Source: Acanthosepion esculentum (taxonomy: Eukaryota > Mollusca > Cephalopoda > Sepiida > Sepiidae). From it: a stretch of 64,000 nucleotides of DNA. Shown here piece by piece: positions 11,719 through 26,600 of this stretch. The notes beneath the pieces were generated by a model, which did no database searches, had not been told where the DNA came from, and was given only the letters and a program-made list of their open reading frames with translations. Where the stretch lies: positions 78,120,960 to 78,184,959 of the forward strand of contig OZ038485.1 in assembly GCA_964036315.1 (NCBI GenBank), read 5' to 3'. The translations under genes were made by a program, and so were the position numbers. Within the stretch, counting starts at the first letter, position 1. Every line of letters begins with the position of its first letter.

Positions 11719-11956
11719 ATGCCAGAGAGAGAGCCAGAAGTCAATGTTGTTACCGCACTTGAAGCAAGAAGACAACCACCCGATGGTGGCTGGGGATGGG
11801 TCGTGTGCTTCGCCGCTTTTATGACAAATTTTACAGTATCAGGAATTACTTCAACAAATGGCATAATCCTTTTAGGATTACTTGATCTTTTCAATGACTT
11901 TGTTTCGAAAACGTCACTCGTTGGATCAGTAATCTCTGGCGTTGCAATGTTTGGTG
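11719..11956 (+). CDS. Gene A coding exon 1 (start, helix 1)
   Basis: Residues 1-79 plus one base. It has a short polar N-terminus, then the MCT signature DGGWGW (22-27), helix 1, a loop with TSTNGI and the start of helix 2 (SVISGVAMFG). The acceptor is TTTGCAG ending 11712; the donor is GTATGT at 11957. A damaged duplicate of this exon lies 1.2-2 kb upstream. Confidence 0.92.
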
Positions 11957-14900
11957 GTATGTACATGCACAAAAAATGACGCTGAAAATATATATAAAAA
12001 AAGTTATCTAATTTTATTCGTGTTAATCTGACATTAGTGAACTTTTGTAGGCAAATTATAATTCACTACATCTGCCTTTAGCATAATAAAGGAAATAAAA
12101 TATAAGATGGATGTTTAAGTATTGCCTATGTTGTATATATCAATCCTTAAATATCAATGATTTATTTATTCTTTTCAGAAAAACTGAAGTAAAATATGAG
12201 ATGGAGATTTATATATTACGTATTTTTGAAACAGTACTTCCAAAACGTCAGATTATTTTGTTTTAAAAAATTTTACAAAAAAAATATTAAATAGAGAAAA
12301 TTTATTTACGCATTTTTTAAACATTAATTTCTAAATATCAATAATATTTTGTTCTTAATCGTATATATTAAAGACAAATGGGCATCATTAATTGCAATTC
12401 CAATTTCTCAAGCAAGTCATTAATGATTATATTCTGTTATTTCCAGGTCCATTGGTGTTGGTTCTCATCATTTGTAAAGCGAGCCATCGACAAATTATGA
12501 TGCTTGCAGGAATAATTGCCGCTGCCTCAGCTGCTGCCAGTATGTTTGCTCCAAGAGTAGAAATACTGATTTTCACTTATGGAATTTTAGCGGGTAGGTA
12601 GAATATATAGAAACTCATTTTCCATGTCTCGTTGTAGAGCCGTGGTTAGCAATTTAGTCTCGGAAACCTTGGGTATTATTGCGAGTTTGATCCTCACTGG
12701 GTACTTGAACTTCTTCAATAAGTCAAACTTTGTAAATGGGAACATTTTGAATTTGTGACGAATTAAAGCATCGATTGTTTCTTTTCCATTAACGCGGAAA
12801 TAATTTCTCTTCAAAGATCAGATTACGTCTTAAGTCATCTGGAACAAAAGCAAAGTAAGAGAAATATTTCAATTTGGTTCCGTCATTTTCATAACAAATT
12901 AAATACCATAAATCAGTAAATAAATAATCAATTGCCATTATGCGATTCTAAATAACGAATGTACAATATACAGGGAACGATGGGTAAATTGTCACCATTT
13001 TATATTTTTAATTTCGCGCATGCGCGCTGTTTGTTTTTGATTTTGTCGACTGTCATTTCTCTCTTAGCTCATCTCCAAAATAATGTCTTATATCTGATAT
13101 TGAATAATACAATAATACGAATCCTAGGTATTTGATCTAGCATGATGAGGCTGTGGCCCTATATTTCACAGGTAGTCTATCAAGTTAACATGCATAAATA
13201 TATGTGATAAATTATTCAAACGAAAAATTTGCCGAACATTGTTTAAAATGTTTAGACAAAGTTAAGAGATCAGCTTAAGAAATGTGCCGCGAGCAATTCG
13301 CTTTCTTGTAGCTGAAGTGTGAGCACACAGATTGAATTCATGCCATTCAACTGTTTACCGTCACCCGCAAAAGCTTTGAAAAAAGCCTAAACTTTACAAT
13401 GTTTTCGCCATAATTTGCCAGAAGACAACCGTAAGGCAAAATTGGACACCTATATAACTCGTCGTTTTTGTGAATGAATCACGCAATTGTGGGACTTAAA
13501 AAATAATACTTTACTTTACAAGAATATAAAATGATGAAAATGGATCGGTTTCTTTGAACAGGCTAAAGCAGAAACCAAAACAGACCTCCATTCAAATGTA
13601 GTTTATTCTACTGCCTTATGTTAAATTACTACCAATAAGTGTTAACATTCCATAGGCATCGCTGGGAAACACGTATTTTATTGAGTGTTATCTGACAAAC
13701 AGAAATTTCAACTAGGTTTTGCTTTATCAGGTCATAATTATTGGAAACAGCCTATGTGCCGTACTCCAGATGTTTCGAATTAGGACTAAAAAATTATGTC
13801 ATGTGTTAACATTGTTTATCAGGTTTCATGAATACAAGCAGCTCAAACTACAGTAAAAATGATAGAAATGACCTAAAATAAAAAAAACAAACAAACAGAT
13901 ATGAATATTTCACCGTGGCAAAAATGATTTTACAAGACCTTCTAGCGTATTTGCTTGTTGATGACAAGTCTCTTTTCAAGCACGAGCCATAATGTGGGAA
14001 TCCCAGTGGCCCTGGTTCCGTTCCTCCATAATTTTGATATTTTGGTGGAATCTCTCCTATTGTTCGTCACTTAAATCACCTACATTACTTGGAAATTGGG
14101 CAAGATGGCTATTAAAAAATGCATTTTTGCGCTCATATTGCAACCTCTTTGTATTCCCTTACAATTTTTTACAATTTCCTCATAGTTATCTGCTCTATAA
14201 TTGCCTAAAATGTTCACAAATGAGAACCAGGTATTTTTTCGCGTTCATTCATGACATTACGAAAATTGTTGTCTTTAATTAATGTTCATATTTGTGGACC
14301 GTCGAAAATTTCTGCCATGATTTTTTTCATTTTTAAACTTTGGAAATTTTGAAGTTATGCATCTGAAATACTCGCCATTCGCATCTAAAGCTTTTATATA
14401 TTGTTTAACGAGATCTTGTAAAGGAGGAAAATAATTTTATCTCTGCTCACTAAGGCTGCATTAATTTCGTTTTTACCGAGAGTAAGATTTGTTTGAAATA
14501 ATGTAAAGGATTACGAAAACGCAGCAGGATTAAATCCAGTTCTAGCGAGAAAGTGGAAGAATCTCATCATTCTCCTGGCAATCCGCTATGGCGTCGCAGA
14601 CAGCAAAGGATGCCTACTTGAGTCTAACCCTCTGTAAGAATAAGGCAGGGAAGAATATGGTATGACCCATTTCCTCTATTAATGAATCTATCCTGAAGAC
14701 ATATATTCAGGAGAGCTCTGCTGATATGCAAAGTGCGCCAAACCTATGAGTTTGGAATGCACTAATTGTCAACCTCTCTGACCGAAGTCAGAGAGGAGCC
14801 AAGTCGAGGAGAATGATGAGGTTCTTCCTCTTTCGCGCTAGAACTGGATTTAATCCTGCTGGTTTTCGTAATCCTTTACGAGTGGCTTGTTCGTCCTCTG

Positions 14901-16855
14901 AACTATCGGTAGGTGGATGTGCTCTCTTTTGTTAAACTCGTTCGTAGCCTCTCGAGGTGCCAGAGATCAAGGGTTCCTCGTAATCTTCAAAAGGATATTT
15001 CTGTTTCTTCAAAGTCAGTCAAAATGTTCTGATTTATTAATAGGGAGATTGTATCATACCACAGGCAAACCCTTAAATTTTGGAATGGGGATCTCATTTG
15101 AATGTAGTACAGGTCGAATTGCGGTGTCAAAATTTGGGTACTCAATACAATGTTTTTTTTTCAAGCCCGAAGTTTTGACAAAGCAAGAGTAGCAATCGGT
15201 CTCGAGGTTAGTATACTCTCGCTACACCTGATATGGAAAAAATTGTATAGCGTTAGCAAAAGCGACGAGAGACTTGTTTTTATGAATTTCATCAAAACTT
15301 ATCCCCCGAAGATTTAACATTTTTATGCGTCTGAACCTTGTACCTGGAGGGAGAAGAAGAGGAATCATCAGTGAATGTAATGGATTTGACAGAAATTCGA
15401 ACTCGGCTCTCCGATTCCCCAATCCGAGCCGATATCCATTACTCAAGTAGTTTTATGACATAATAAACATATGGAAACTCCAAAAGGTATTTTTGATTCC
15501 GAATATTTCGTCCAATGTAACAGTCTTTCAATGGATATAGCGCAGGAGTTTTGTGGCGCCTGGTCCCTCAGTTTTATGTCAAAATAAAGTAAGTAATCTC
15601 TTTTTACGAAGCCAGTTATATTTCCTCGTTGATGTGGAAGTGTAAAATTTCCACATATAAAACAAAAGAAATCACGGTAGTTTTTACATTTGAACTTTCT
15701 AGTGTTTGATGACATATTGTTTGATTGTTCTGCCAATTTGTAAAGGTATTTAAAACCCTTAATTCATATAAATTTAAGAAAATCTGAAATAAAAACATAA
15801 ACATTAGTTTAAATAGAAACTTATTATGAAGTCTATGCTTAAAATCTATGAAATTAAACTAGAAACACGGATGAGTAGGTACAATATAAGTTACGTCTAA
15901 TGCAATCAATTATTAAATGACTGGCAAATATACTCACTAAATCATATGCCAATTCAAAATTATATTAATGATCAAACTTAATAAACTGACTGCTCGACTG
16001 AACTGGTATATTAACTCCGAAAACGAGTCAATTTTATTTATTTTAATTGTCTCTCTAGGATATTTTACAGAAAACAGGAACGCTCGAGAAAATTCTACAA
16101 TTCTATATGTTTATCTTAATTTACTAATATTAAAATGGGTTAAAAATAACAAAATTAAAAATATTTTTAGGGTGTTACGTATAGAAGTATACATAATACA
16201 ACAATACTATAGCAACAGGTACAAATACCTAGATAAAAAAACCTATTTGCTTAATATGTAACTGCAAAAGACATAGTGAGTATTGAGAAAACCTTTTTTA
16301 CGACGAAAGAGGAGCGGTGTTGAGTAAAATCAGGACCTGATAGAGCAAAACCGAGTAAAAATTCATGCTCAGCGCACCCAAATTACATAGAACTAGCTGT
16401 CAAATCTAATTCAATAGAAAAGAAATTAAAATTTGTTCCCCAGTGAGTGCATTTAAATACTTGAAGCACAAGAGGCCGTGTTGGCTAAATCGCAAGCTAT
16501 AGTGTTCCATTATGATAAGACAATTGTCCATACAAACACCTTTATTATCCAGCTATGGCTCCTGCTGATTGCTACCTGTTCCGGAGATTACAGAATTTCA
16601 TCTTTATGTACGATTGCTTAAAAGGGGGACTATCATCTCTACATTATTTTCCAATAAACGCAAAACGCCTCTTAGCTGTGATGAGAAATGATCATTATTC
16701 TGTCTTGACACTTAAAGCCATAACTTTGTTAATTGAACCAGCATACTCATCTTGATTATTATAATTAAAACGTTTCGGCCATTGTACACTTTTGATTTTC
16801 TTCAGGTGTCTGTCTTCGTACTCGGTAACCATTTGGGAATTTTAAATCCATCTTA

Positions 16856-16952
<97 letters not shown>

Positions 16953-19900
16953 CGTATATAGTCGTGTGTCAGCTTTTTTATTTGAGCTTTACAGTCAATT
17001 CATCAAATATTTTTAAAAAGTATAATCGTCTTTGCTATTCATTTCTATTGCAATTTTTGCTAGAAAAACGTATATTTGTTCACTTTTACTCATTACTTTA
17101 AACTTTTTTCTTTTAGGAATATCTTTAGCAATATGTTTTTTCTCTGCAAATGTCATTTTGGGATACTATTTCAATAAGAAACGGGCTCTTGCTCTAGGAA
17201 TCGCTAACAGTGGCTCGGGTTGTGGCACTTTTTTGCTGAGTTACTTCACTGAGAAAAGCATTTCATTCTATGGCACGAGAGGAACATTCCTATTACTTGG
17301 AGGCCTTTTTTTAAACTTGACTGTTTATGGAGCACTATGTCGGCCACTCAAATCAACCATCAAAACAAGTTATCATACATCAGGTAAGTTTTTTTTTTAT
17401 ACAGATCCAATTCACCCCATTCTAACTTTAGTTTATTTCAATTCCGTTACGTAAGTAATCAATGTTTGCAACTATGGCATGTCAGTTCCCATGAAAGTGC
17501 CTCAAAAACTAAACTGCAGCATATTTTTCCGTTAATGGAAGACAGTGTCCCGTAGAACTGTTAGTTATAAACTAAACCGAAGGATTAAAAGCTTCGAGAC
17601 AGCTGCCTAATAACGTCTACTTCATCTCATCGTCTGAATAATCAATGTCCAAAGAATATGGCATATTGCTTTCGTTGTTTTTGGATGCTGAACTTATTTA
17701 CTTTTCTTCTCACTTCCTTGTATATTCCCATTCTCTTTGAAACTGAATTTGAAACAGTAAGTTCAAGAGGCATTAGTCTAATGGAATTAAGATATAGATT
17801 CATGCAATTTTTTTCAACTATTATTTCTATCTACTCAGTGCAAAATATTCTTTCTCTTCCTGTATTTGGAGTGGGTATCTTTGTAGTACAAAATGCAAAT
17901 TAGCTTCTGGGATTTTTTTGCTTCTATCAACATCGCAGGATAAGCGTATATAAATAAACATGGCTACAAAAAAGAAAAAAAATTATCCGAGTGTAAGATG
18001 TCATATTGCAATACACTGCACCACTTACTGCTGTATTTAGATCTCGGTTGTTTCCGTAAATTTCGTCAAATTATTCAGACAGTATCATCACTCGGCAAAA
18101 GCTTCTGACCTATTTTAAGTTTGCTTATTTTCATTTAAACGAAATTGTTTTCTATTAATCATCTTCAAGAAACTTTTTGCCATCTATCAGCATGGCTGTT
18201 GCTAACTTCCAGTAGGACAACTAACTGTGCTTTCTTCTTGGTTTAACGTTGCTTTAACTGACATGAAATGGAATGATTATATTAAATCAACTGATAGGTC
18301 TGTTGATACGAAAGACGGTCCTATGTGTCATGCTTGACAATTTTTCTCGCAAAAAAATGTCCAACATTCGTCCGTGAATTGAATATTGCTGCCACATCTG
18401 GTCTGGTTCTTCTGCCATATATACAAAATCCAAAAATCTATTTGCAATGTCATTCATCCTGACCGGGCATTTCGGCTTCAGTCGCTTTCTGACCGCCGTA
18501 ACATAGCTTCCTTGTGCCCTTTCTATAAATATTTTCACGGTAATTGTTCTGACGAACTTTCTTCTTTGGAATTTCAACTTAATTGTTGTACTGGATTAGC
18601 AGTTAGATCTCAAAGTATTACTGCTGAACTTGTTAGTTTTAAACGTAAGTACTCTATTAATAGATTCTTCCCCCACGGTTCTCACTGTTGGGACTATTTT
18701 TTGAATTACTGCTTTCCACTCAACTACGATCTTCAAAAATTTAAATGCAATGCCAATCATCTGTCCCTTTGAATCTTTTATCTTTCTCTCTGTTTCTTTC
18801 ACTCCCAGTAAACCCCTGCATCTTAGTGGCTGTTATCTCCATGCTTGAAGTAAAATGATTTTTAACAAATGATCTTGACGGTTCTATCAAGGTATATCCA
18901 GTTTGTTTGTCTATGTCGACACTGCATGAACGAGTTGCCAATTCTTTTTCTAATATACAGAAAAAACTTAGGTGTGAAGGAAAAAAGAAAGATTTATGAA
19001 GTTCTAGCTCTGATCTAATCTGTTTTTCATATAAACTTATTACGCTGTTAATCATTGTAATTTTAGAAAATAGAGGACCTTCTGAAGGTGTAACAAACCC
19101 TGCCTTCACACCAGACGACGAAAACACTGAAAACGTGAGTATATAAAAAATAATTTTCTAATCGTTCCCTTTAAGACATGTTTAGCAAAATCTCACAGCT
19201 ACGTTTTAGTTTGAAAATGACATTTTGGCAGGACAATATTGCTGTCATTGATCCGACTTCAAGCATGTCCAATTAGAAAAATGGCAAGTAGAAAGACATT
19301 CATACTTAGAGATGAAATTTCAGGGACAAATACAAAGGAAGGATGGTTTGGAATAATATAAGAGCGGGTAGAGGAAACAGACAGTAACCTACCTAACAGG
19401 TTTTTGCTAATGGATGGTAGAGTGGAGACTGAGTGGAGTGATAAAAGGACAGAAGTTGCTTAGCGCTACAAAGAAAAGGAAGTTTTGGAGAGTAATGATA
19501 GTCCACACCCTGAAGGTATACGGTAAATGAAACAAGAATAATTATATAAAAAAACCTGAAAACATTTAAATCGTTTTATCCACCCGTTTAAAATTGACTG
19601 TTCAGTTTTACGTCTCTTACAAATGGCACATAAAATTTAGGAAAGTGTTGTATTTCACATAGACACCAAGCGAGTGCGCATATGTATATATGCACACTCG
19701 CTTGGTGTCTGTGTGAAATACAACACTTCAATGTACGGGCACGATGGATAAATTGTCAAAATTACGCAAAAATAAAAATAACACTGATATCTCATTTTAA
19801 CAGATATATTTACCAAAATTACACAGACGTCTTGAAATACTAAAGAATAAATTTATTCAATAAAATTTCCATTGGCTTAAACCACGGCCTTCGGGCGACT

Positions 19901-20566
19901 TCGGAATCTCCTGCAATTCTTCTGGGCGTATTTTCTTTGTTTAAGTTGGTGAATGCTGTCATAATCTTTACCTTCAGTTCATCTTTGGTGTTAGGAGTTT
20001 TATCGGTCTCTCGCTCAACTGCGCCTCACACATAATAATCAAGGGGTTGCAGTCTGGGGAGTTAGGGGGTCAGATGTAAGGGGTGATGTGATCGCAGAAA
20101 TTGTCTGACAGCCATGATTGGGTTCTCCTACTTGTATGGCATGGTGCAGAGTCCTTCCAGCAGCCACCTTCTTGACCCAGGGCAGCATCACCTCCTTAAG
20201 GAAATTGATGTAGGCCTCCGAGTTGAGTCTAAGGACACTCACCAACAAATTATCAGAACGATCAGAGTGAATTTTTCGAGTTGCCGTACTTTCGTAATCA
20301 CCATTAGACTCATCCATATCTTTCCAAATATAGTGTACTGTCGTCAGATTGACATAAAAACAGTCTGAAATGCTCATATTGGAGCTCCCGGTGCCAATGC
20401 CACGCCGTTAGCAAATTTCTGGTGGTGTGAATGCGTCAAGGTGCTCTTTTTCTTACAGACGGTGTCCAACTATAATGAAACCTACTATACAGGTTAGTAG
20501 ACAAAATCAAGTACGAATAACGCGAAATTAAAAATACGAAGTTGCGACAATTTATCCATTTGACAC

Positions 20567-20641
<75 letters not shown>

Positions 20642-23600
20642 CGCTATTTCAAACCGGTATAGTCCGTTATAAAGATATTTAAACAGTTTGGCACGACAGA
20701 GAATTTGCCTAGGCGTGGTAGAAAACCTAAATTGTCACCGGGAACAACACGAAAACAGTGTCGGGTGATTAATATAAGCCCAAGAGTTGTTTTGAAAGAC
20801 ATCGCCAAAAGTTTGGATATAATGGGTATCAGTATAAGTACTAGCACAAGTTTTTTATTTTTTTAAATAGAAATGGGTTGCATGGAAACCGACCAGGACG
20901 AACCCCTCTTCACAAGCCATATCACATTGTTGCTTGGTTTAATTTTGAGAAAACGTCCTCAGACAAAAAAATTAATTTGGGAACAAGTATTATGGATTGA
21001 TGAAACAAAAATGGAGTCTTTTGCACATAATGATGTATCGGAGATTTGGCGCAAGAATGGTGAGGCTTTCCTCCCAAAGAACACAGTGGCAACATTAAAA
21101 CATGGGAGCAGCTCCATTATGTTTTGGGGTTGTTTTAGCTCAAGGGGGACTGGACAATTGCAATACGAATAATGAAATCTGCAGACTATATAAAAATTCT
21201 GGATGAAAATCTACAAGTATCAGCGCAAAATCTTCATTTAGGTCGGCGTTTACTTTCCAATAAGATAATGATCCCAAACATACGTCTAAGTCAGTGACTG
21301 CATAACTTCAGAAAAAGATTACAGTTCTATCATGGCTTTCATGAGTCCTGATTTGAATCCTATTGAAAATTTATGGCAAGAATTGAAAGTTCGAATAAAT
21401 TCAAATTTCGAATATATGGTCGGTCACCAAAACACCTTCAGGAATTAGAATGTTTAACCATTGAAGAAAAGACTTGTTCAAAACTTTAGAAACGGTTGCA
21501 GCAAGTTATAAAGATGAGGCTATGCTATTGACTACTAAAATTGTGAGAATTGTTAATTTCTTTCTATTTTTATACTGTACCAGTAATTTTGTCTTTTCCT
21601 ATTTCGCATGATTCGCCTGCCAAATTTGTTGCATTTAATCTATTGTTCTGAAAACCGAGTTTCATATTCCTTTTTTATTAACATATAAAAATCTGGCATC
21701 ATACAGTCATTAGATTACGAGAAATGGATAAAAATATTCAAAATTAATGGGTGTAGGAATAATTTTATCGTTGACTGTATGTACGTATATGTTTAATATT
21801 TCCTTTTATTCTAATTATTCATTTTAGCAAAGCAGACTGCGTTTTTATATTTCTTCTTTTTAAGAAAATTTAGAATAAATAATATAATTATTATATTCAT
21901 TTTAACATAATAAATTGTGAATGCCATTTTAGGACACACTTTATATTTGGAGAATCATTCCAAAGGAAGAAACTTTCGTTGAAAATTAAGCGTTTTGTTT
22001 TTAGGATTGATGTGGCTACGTATATAGTACAAATTAAGTGAAATTTAACTTAAGTCAAAGAAGTAAAGGGAAAATATTTTGATTAATGAATGAGAGAAAT
22101 ACAAATACATATGATTAAACAATTAAATTGAAACATCGCTAAAAATGTTACATGAACTTAAGTATTGATTTACGTAATGGCTATCTTTCGCCATTTTATC
22201 ATATTGTATTTATCATATTGTAATGTATTTTAGGTTTCTTCCCATCAACAGAGTATTGACGGAATCGAGCCAATGCCTGAGACGTTGCCAATGAGGAGAC
22301 TGTCAGTTTTTGCGGAGGATATGCCAAATAATTTGGCAAAACTGCGGTCGCGTTATTGTGATACAACGATCTATCGAAATAAAAACTTTGGTCTTTTGCT
22401 GGCCATTTACTTGCTATGGGCAGGTAAGCATTTCCTGCAGTTAACTCTGTATTAGTGTTTATAAAAGAATTATGAAACACTATATTAAAATGCACACAAA
22501 TTTATAGTCAATAAGAAACTTTTGTTTTCTCATATATTCTTTTTCGTTAACCGCCTGATCCGCCAACAAATATGTACAAAGATCTTTTGTTTGTGACGAA
22601 TATTTGGAGTACAGAAAAAATCCTCATACAATCACCTCGCCGTGATGCAATGGTTGACAATCTGCTAATCATTACAACTGTGGATGTTCGATCATCTTTG
22701 GGTACGCCTTGCTTCTGACATTGCGCCAAATCGAAACTAAGCTTAATAAATAGTAGCATATTCTGTTGCTCTGATTTATCTCTAAGATTAGTACCTGTAA
22801 TTATGCAAAGAATGCTTCTCATTCGTCCGATGAACAAATTTGATATGTGACCTAAATCAAAAAAGCAATACCGAACCTGAAAAGTCAAACTGTACGCTTC
22901 CATTTAACCTAATAAAATAACGGTTTATCTCTTAATAGCACCACAGTTTCTGTATTTCCAAGAAAGTAAGAACCAAAATACGACAGCATTTCTTTGTATG
23001 CCTTAAATTAATATTTTGATACGCTTCACCAGTGACAGCCCATTTTAATGTTAATATCATTAAAACTTTCAATTAAAATTCAAATAATGTAAAATTTAAT
23101 ACTTTTCTTAATCTAGAGAAGAGAATAAGTTTTAAAGTTGAAGAGATTTGTAGAAAAAAGTGATTTGTATGCATTTTTTAAATATGTAATAATAATCGAG
23201 AATCTAGACCCACTGAGATAGGAGCTTATGAAAATTAGTAAATCGAACGCGCACTTTTCGAATATTTCAGCCACAATTCTACCAATTAAGTTTTTCAAAC
23301 TATTATCTTTGGAGATATTAGATAAAGATAAGAGAGCATGTGATACTGGCAAGTGTGAAACAGGATTTTGAAATGAAATTGAAATGGAAGCCATAAAATA
23401 TGGCCATCATCGGAGTATAAGCATCCGCATCACAAAGCAGAGAAGAAAAACATAGAAAAGTTTTACAACTCACTAAAAGTTATTGACATCATGGAGGACC
23501 AAATTGCAAAAGTAGAAAAGAACAAGATAATGAAATAGACGGCAACGAATGAGAAAGGCACATTGCTGTATAGTGAATGACTAAATAATAAACAATACCG

Positions 23601-26600
23601 TTTAAATATCGCGCAAGACGCCTGTGGACATGGATAAGCCTGGGGTGAGATATGAAGAGACAGCCAGACAGCAATAATCAGAAAGAAACTTTAGAAATGC
23701 AATACGAAGAGAACGCTTGAACGACAATACAACATACTCTATAACAATTAAATATGAAATCAACTTCAGATCTAGTTAAGAAGAAATATAAATAATAAAC
23801 TATAATAAAATATAACAAAATGCCAATAACTCAAAGTGGAACACCATAATTGAACTGACAACAGCAAATGGGGTCAATCTAGTACAAGAGAGACAAATAA
23901 AGTAGATGACATATTAAATTCTCTTGAGCAAAATGCATAAAATATAAAAAGAGGACACTCATAATATAAAAGGAAAAGATACTACAAAGATAAAACGAAT
24001 ACATCAGCAACGTCTTCCATCGCAACAGAAAAGAGTAATCTGTAAAAAAACATGGAAGGACCTGTAGTGTTAACAATGAAGTTAAGATCAGTATCGACAA
24101 AGATGAAGAGAAACAAAGTAGCAAGACCAATTGAGATTTTAATTCTCTCATTTTGTCTCTGGGCGTCGAAACGGGGTGATGCCTAAGAAGACATATATAG
24201 GATTAATAAGAAAATTCAAAAACGAAAGTAAAAAATTACTCTTGTAAAAACTATTACGCCTGAAAATAATAGCGAACAAAAGCGAAACATAGGGATGGTG
24301 ACATAATATCTTACCGCCATTTTAGGGAACAAACTGCAAAATAAGAGCAGAATAGGCGGTACCGTATAACCGGCAACTAGACTTTCCCTTGTAACCGCTG
24401 TGGAAATATTGTCTGCGAGCGATTGGTTCATTTATCATCACTGAAGAAAAAGCTTTTTATTCGCAAAACCAAGATATGATTATTTTAAGTAAACACGCTT
24501 CTTAAATATATCACCATACAGTCTCAATTTATAGCTGATAGGCTGAACAAAATACCTATAAAATGTTTTGTAGTGTGTCTAATGATAGATACATCATCCA
24601 CAAAAGAGATGTTTTCGAATATACTATTTTTCTTCGATTTCCTTTTCCCCACTGCAAACGTCTGTAATTTTGTTTTATTATAATTCTCTAATATCAAATT
24701 AGAGTAAAAAATCATCACTTTTATTTGTCTAGTTGGGGATTCGTTGCTGATATATTTGCCGGCCTATGCTGAAAGCCTGGAACTGAGCCGAGAAGAAGGC
24801 GCTATGATTATGTCAATTTATGGAATCGTCTCCACCCTAAGTCAAATTTTAGCAGGCTTCCTGGCTGATGTCGTACACATCCCGATAAGTTATCTTCTGT
24901 TTTCGGCTGTCTTTGGCATGTCTTTGTGTATATTAGCCATTCCTTTTTGCCAAACATTCACAACACTTTCTTTAAGCACGGCCGGATATGCCACCGGATA
25001 TAGTAAGTATTGAATGCATCATTTAAAACTTCGAATTTTCTTGATTTTATTGCTATTGACGATAAGATTTCTTGCTTCAAACGTAGTTTTACTTAGCATT
25101 ATGCCCCGTCATTTTATGAGATTTAAGATCAGTTAGGTTCTTTCAACGAAGTGGCTTACTGGTTGTTAATTTTGAAAACCAAACCAGCCAAGTGATTTCG
25201 AATTTCGGTTTGAGTTAAAAAAAGGAAAAAAATCTTTGCCAGAAAAAATTGATTTGAAATATTTTAAACGATTTTTTTAAAAATCATTGCATTTGACATC
25301 AAGTAATTGTCATTTAAAATATAGATAATTATTTAGCCAACTCTTATTTTAACGTTCTAAATAATTTAACATTTTTCATCTTTTGAAATTATTTTGTTAA
25401 AAATGTTAGAATAAAAAATTATGATTTTAAAATCAATTCATATGATTTTTCTGTTGAAATAAAATCTTTCGTTTTTAATTCTTATATGAATAAATTTATG
25501 TAAGAACAAATGTGACAGAAATCCACGTGTGTTCCTTGTATGAATAATTATTATAGAAAATATATAAATTCTTATTTAAAAATCAAATTAAACATTCGAA
25601 AACCAAAATTACAATAAAGTTACAATCTGTTTAGCTCATCCCTAGATTTTACATCGTGACTTAATTTCTGGGTGCAATATTTCTTTCTTCAAACGACGTC
25701 ACCCAAATACAAAGAAATAAGAGAATTCATGAAATACTAATATTTATTTATGATGTTTCCCAGTCATTATACTGATTCGAGGATGGAAGATGTTATGGAA
25801 CAGGAGTCTTAGATGCTTCTGTTTTCTTTCAGAAAATTGTAATTTCACTCTGATTTTTCCCTTCTTCATCTTTATTAAAACATTTTCATACACTGACTAT
25901 CCCTACTGCACTCGTTCTTTACCTTTCAATGATTGTATCTGTTGGAAGGAAACATAAAGGGAGATAACTCTAAAGTATTGTAAGAGTTATCCCACTTGCT
26001 TTGGACATCGTGACGTCAGACGTCACGTGTGGCAATACAGAGAGATCCAAGATGGCGGACTACACCGAGACACGTGTGGCAAACGTCTCTCCATATTTCA
26101 CTAATTCTTTTGTAGAGTAGTATTAACTCAGTTTATCTAGTGATTAATAAAATGCTGTAAACCTAAAAACGTTCTTGGTAATTATTTCCAATCAACAAAT
26201 GCATTGCTCGGTCCTCAGAACTCACGCAAACATAACAGGTTTGGCGACGAAATAAGATTACCTTTCTCCATTGGATGTACCTCTTGAAAAGAAAAAAAAG
26301 AGTAAAATATCCTTTCTTCGTCATGGACCCTGCATCGTTGGAAAGAATTCTTAGAAGGCAACAGGAACAGTTTCTACAGGCACAGAACCGTCTAATTGAA
26401 ACGTTAACGCAACAGTTTCAAACACAACTGACAACAGACAAGAAAAATGCGAATTCTACGGATAGCATAGCGAACTCAATAACCGAGTTTCAATTCGAAC
26501 CGGAGACGAAACAGACATTCATAGCATGGTTTAGTCGTTGGGAAGACATCTTTCGACATGAATTTCACATGCAGGACGATGAATGGAAGTTACGCCTCCT

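Larger units (their letters stand above)
12594..17116 (+). other. Gene A intron 2 (4.5 kb), mostly transposon relics
   Basis: It contains a tRNA-like SINE (12630-12725), a mariner end (12976-13065), a decayed minus-strand gene-family copy (13930-14480), a 377 bp inverted-repeat element (14503-14879), a SINE-like piece (15385-15450), a mariner transposase piece (16480-16660) and a CT/TA/TG tract (16862-16951). Between 14880 and 16480 I see no other gene. Confidence 0.7.

Noticed and set aside
15968..16261. 97-codon frame rich in I, K, L, N and Y
   Set aside because: AT-rich chance frame without motif, inside an intron full of repeats.
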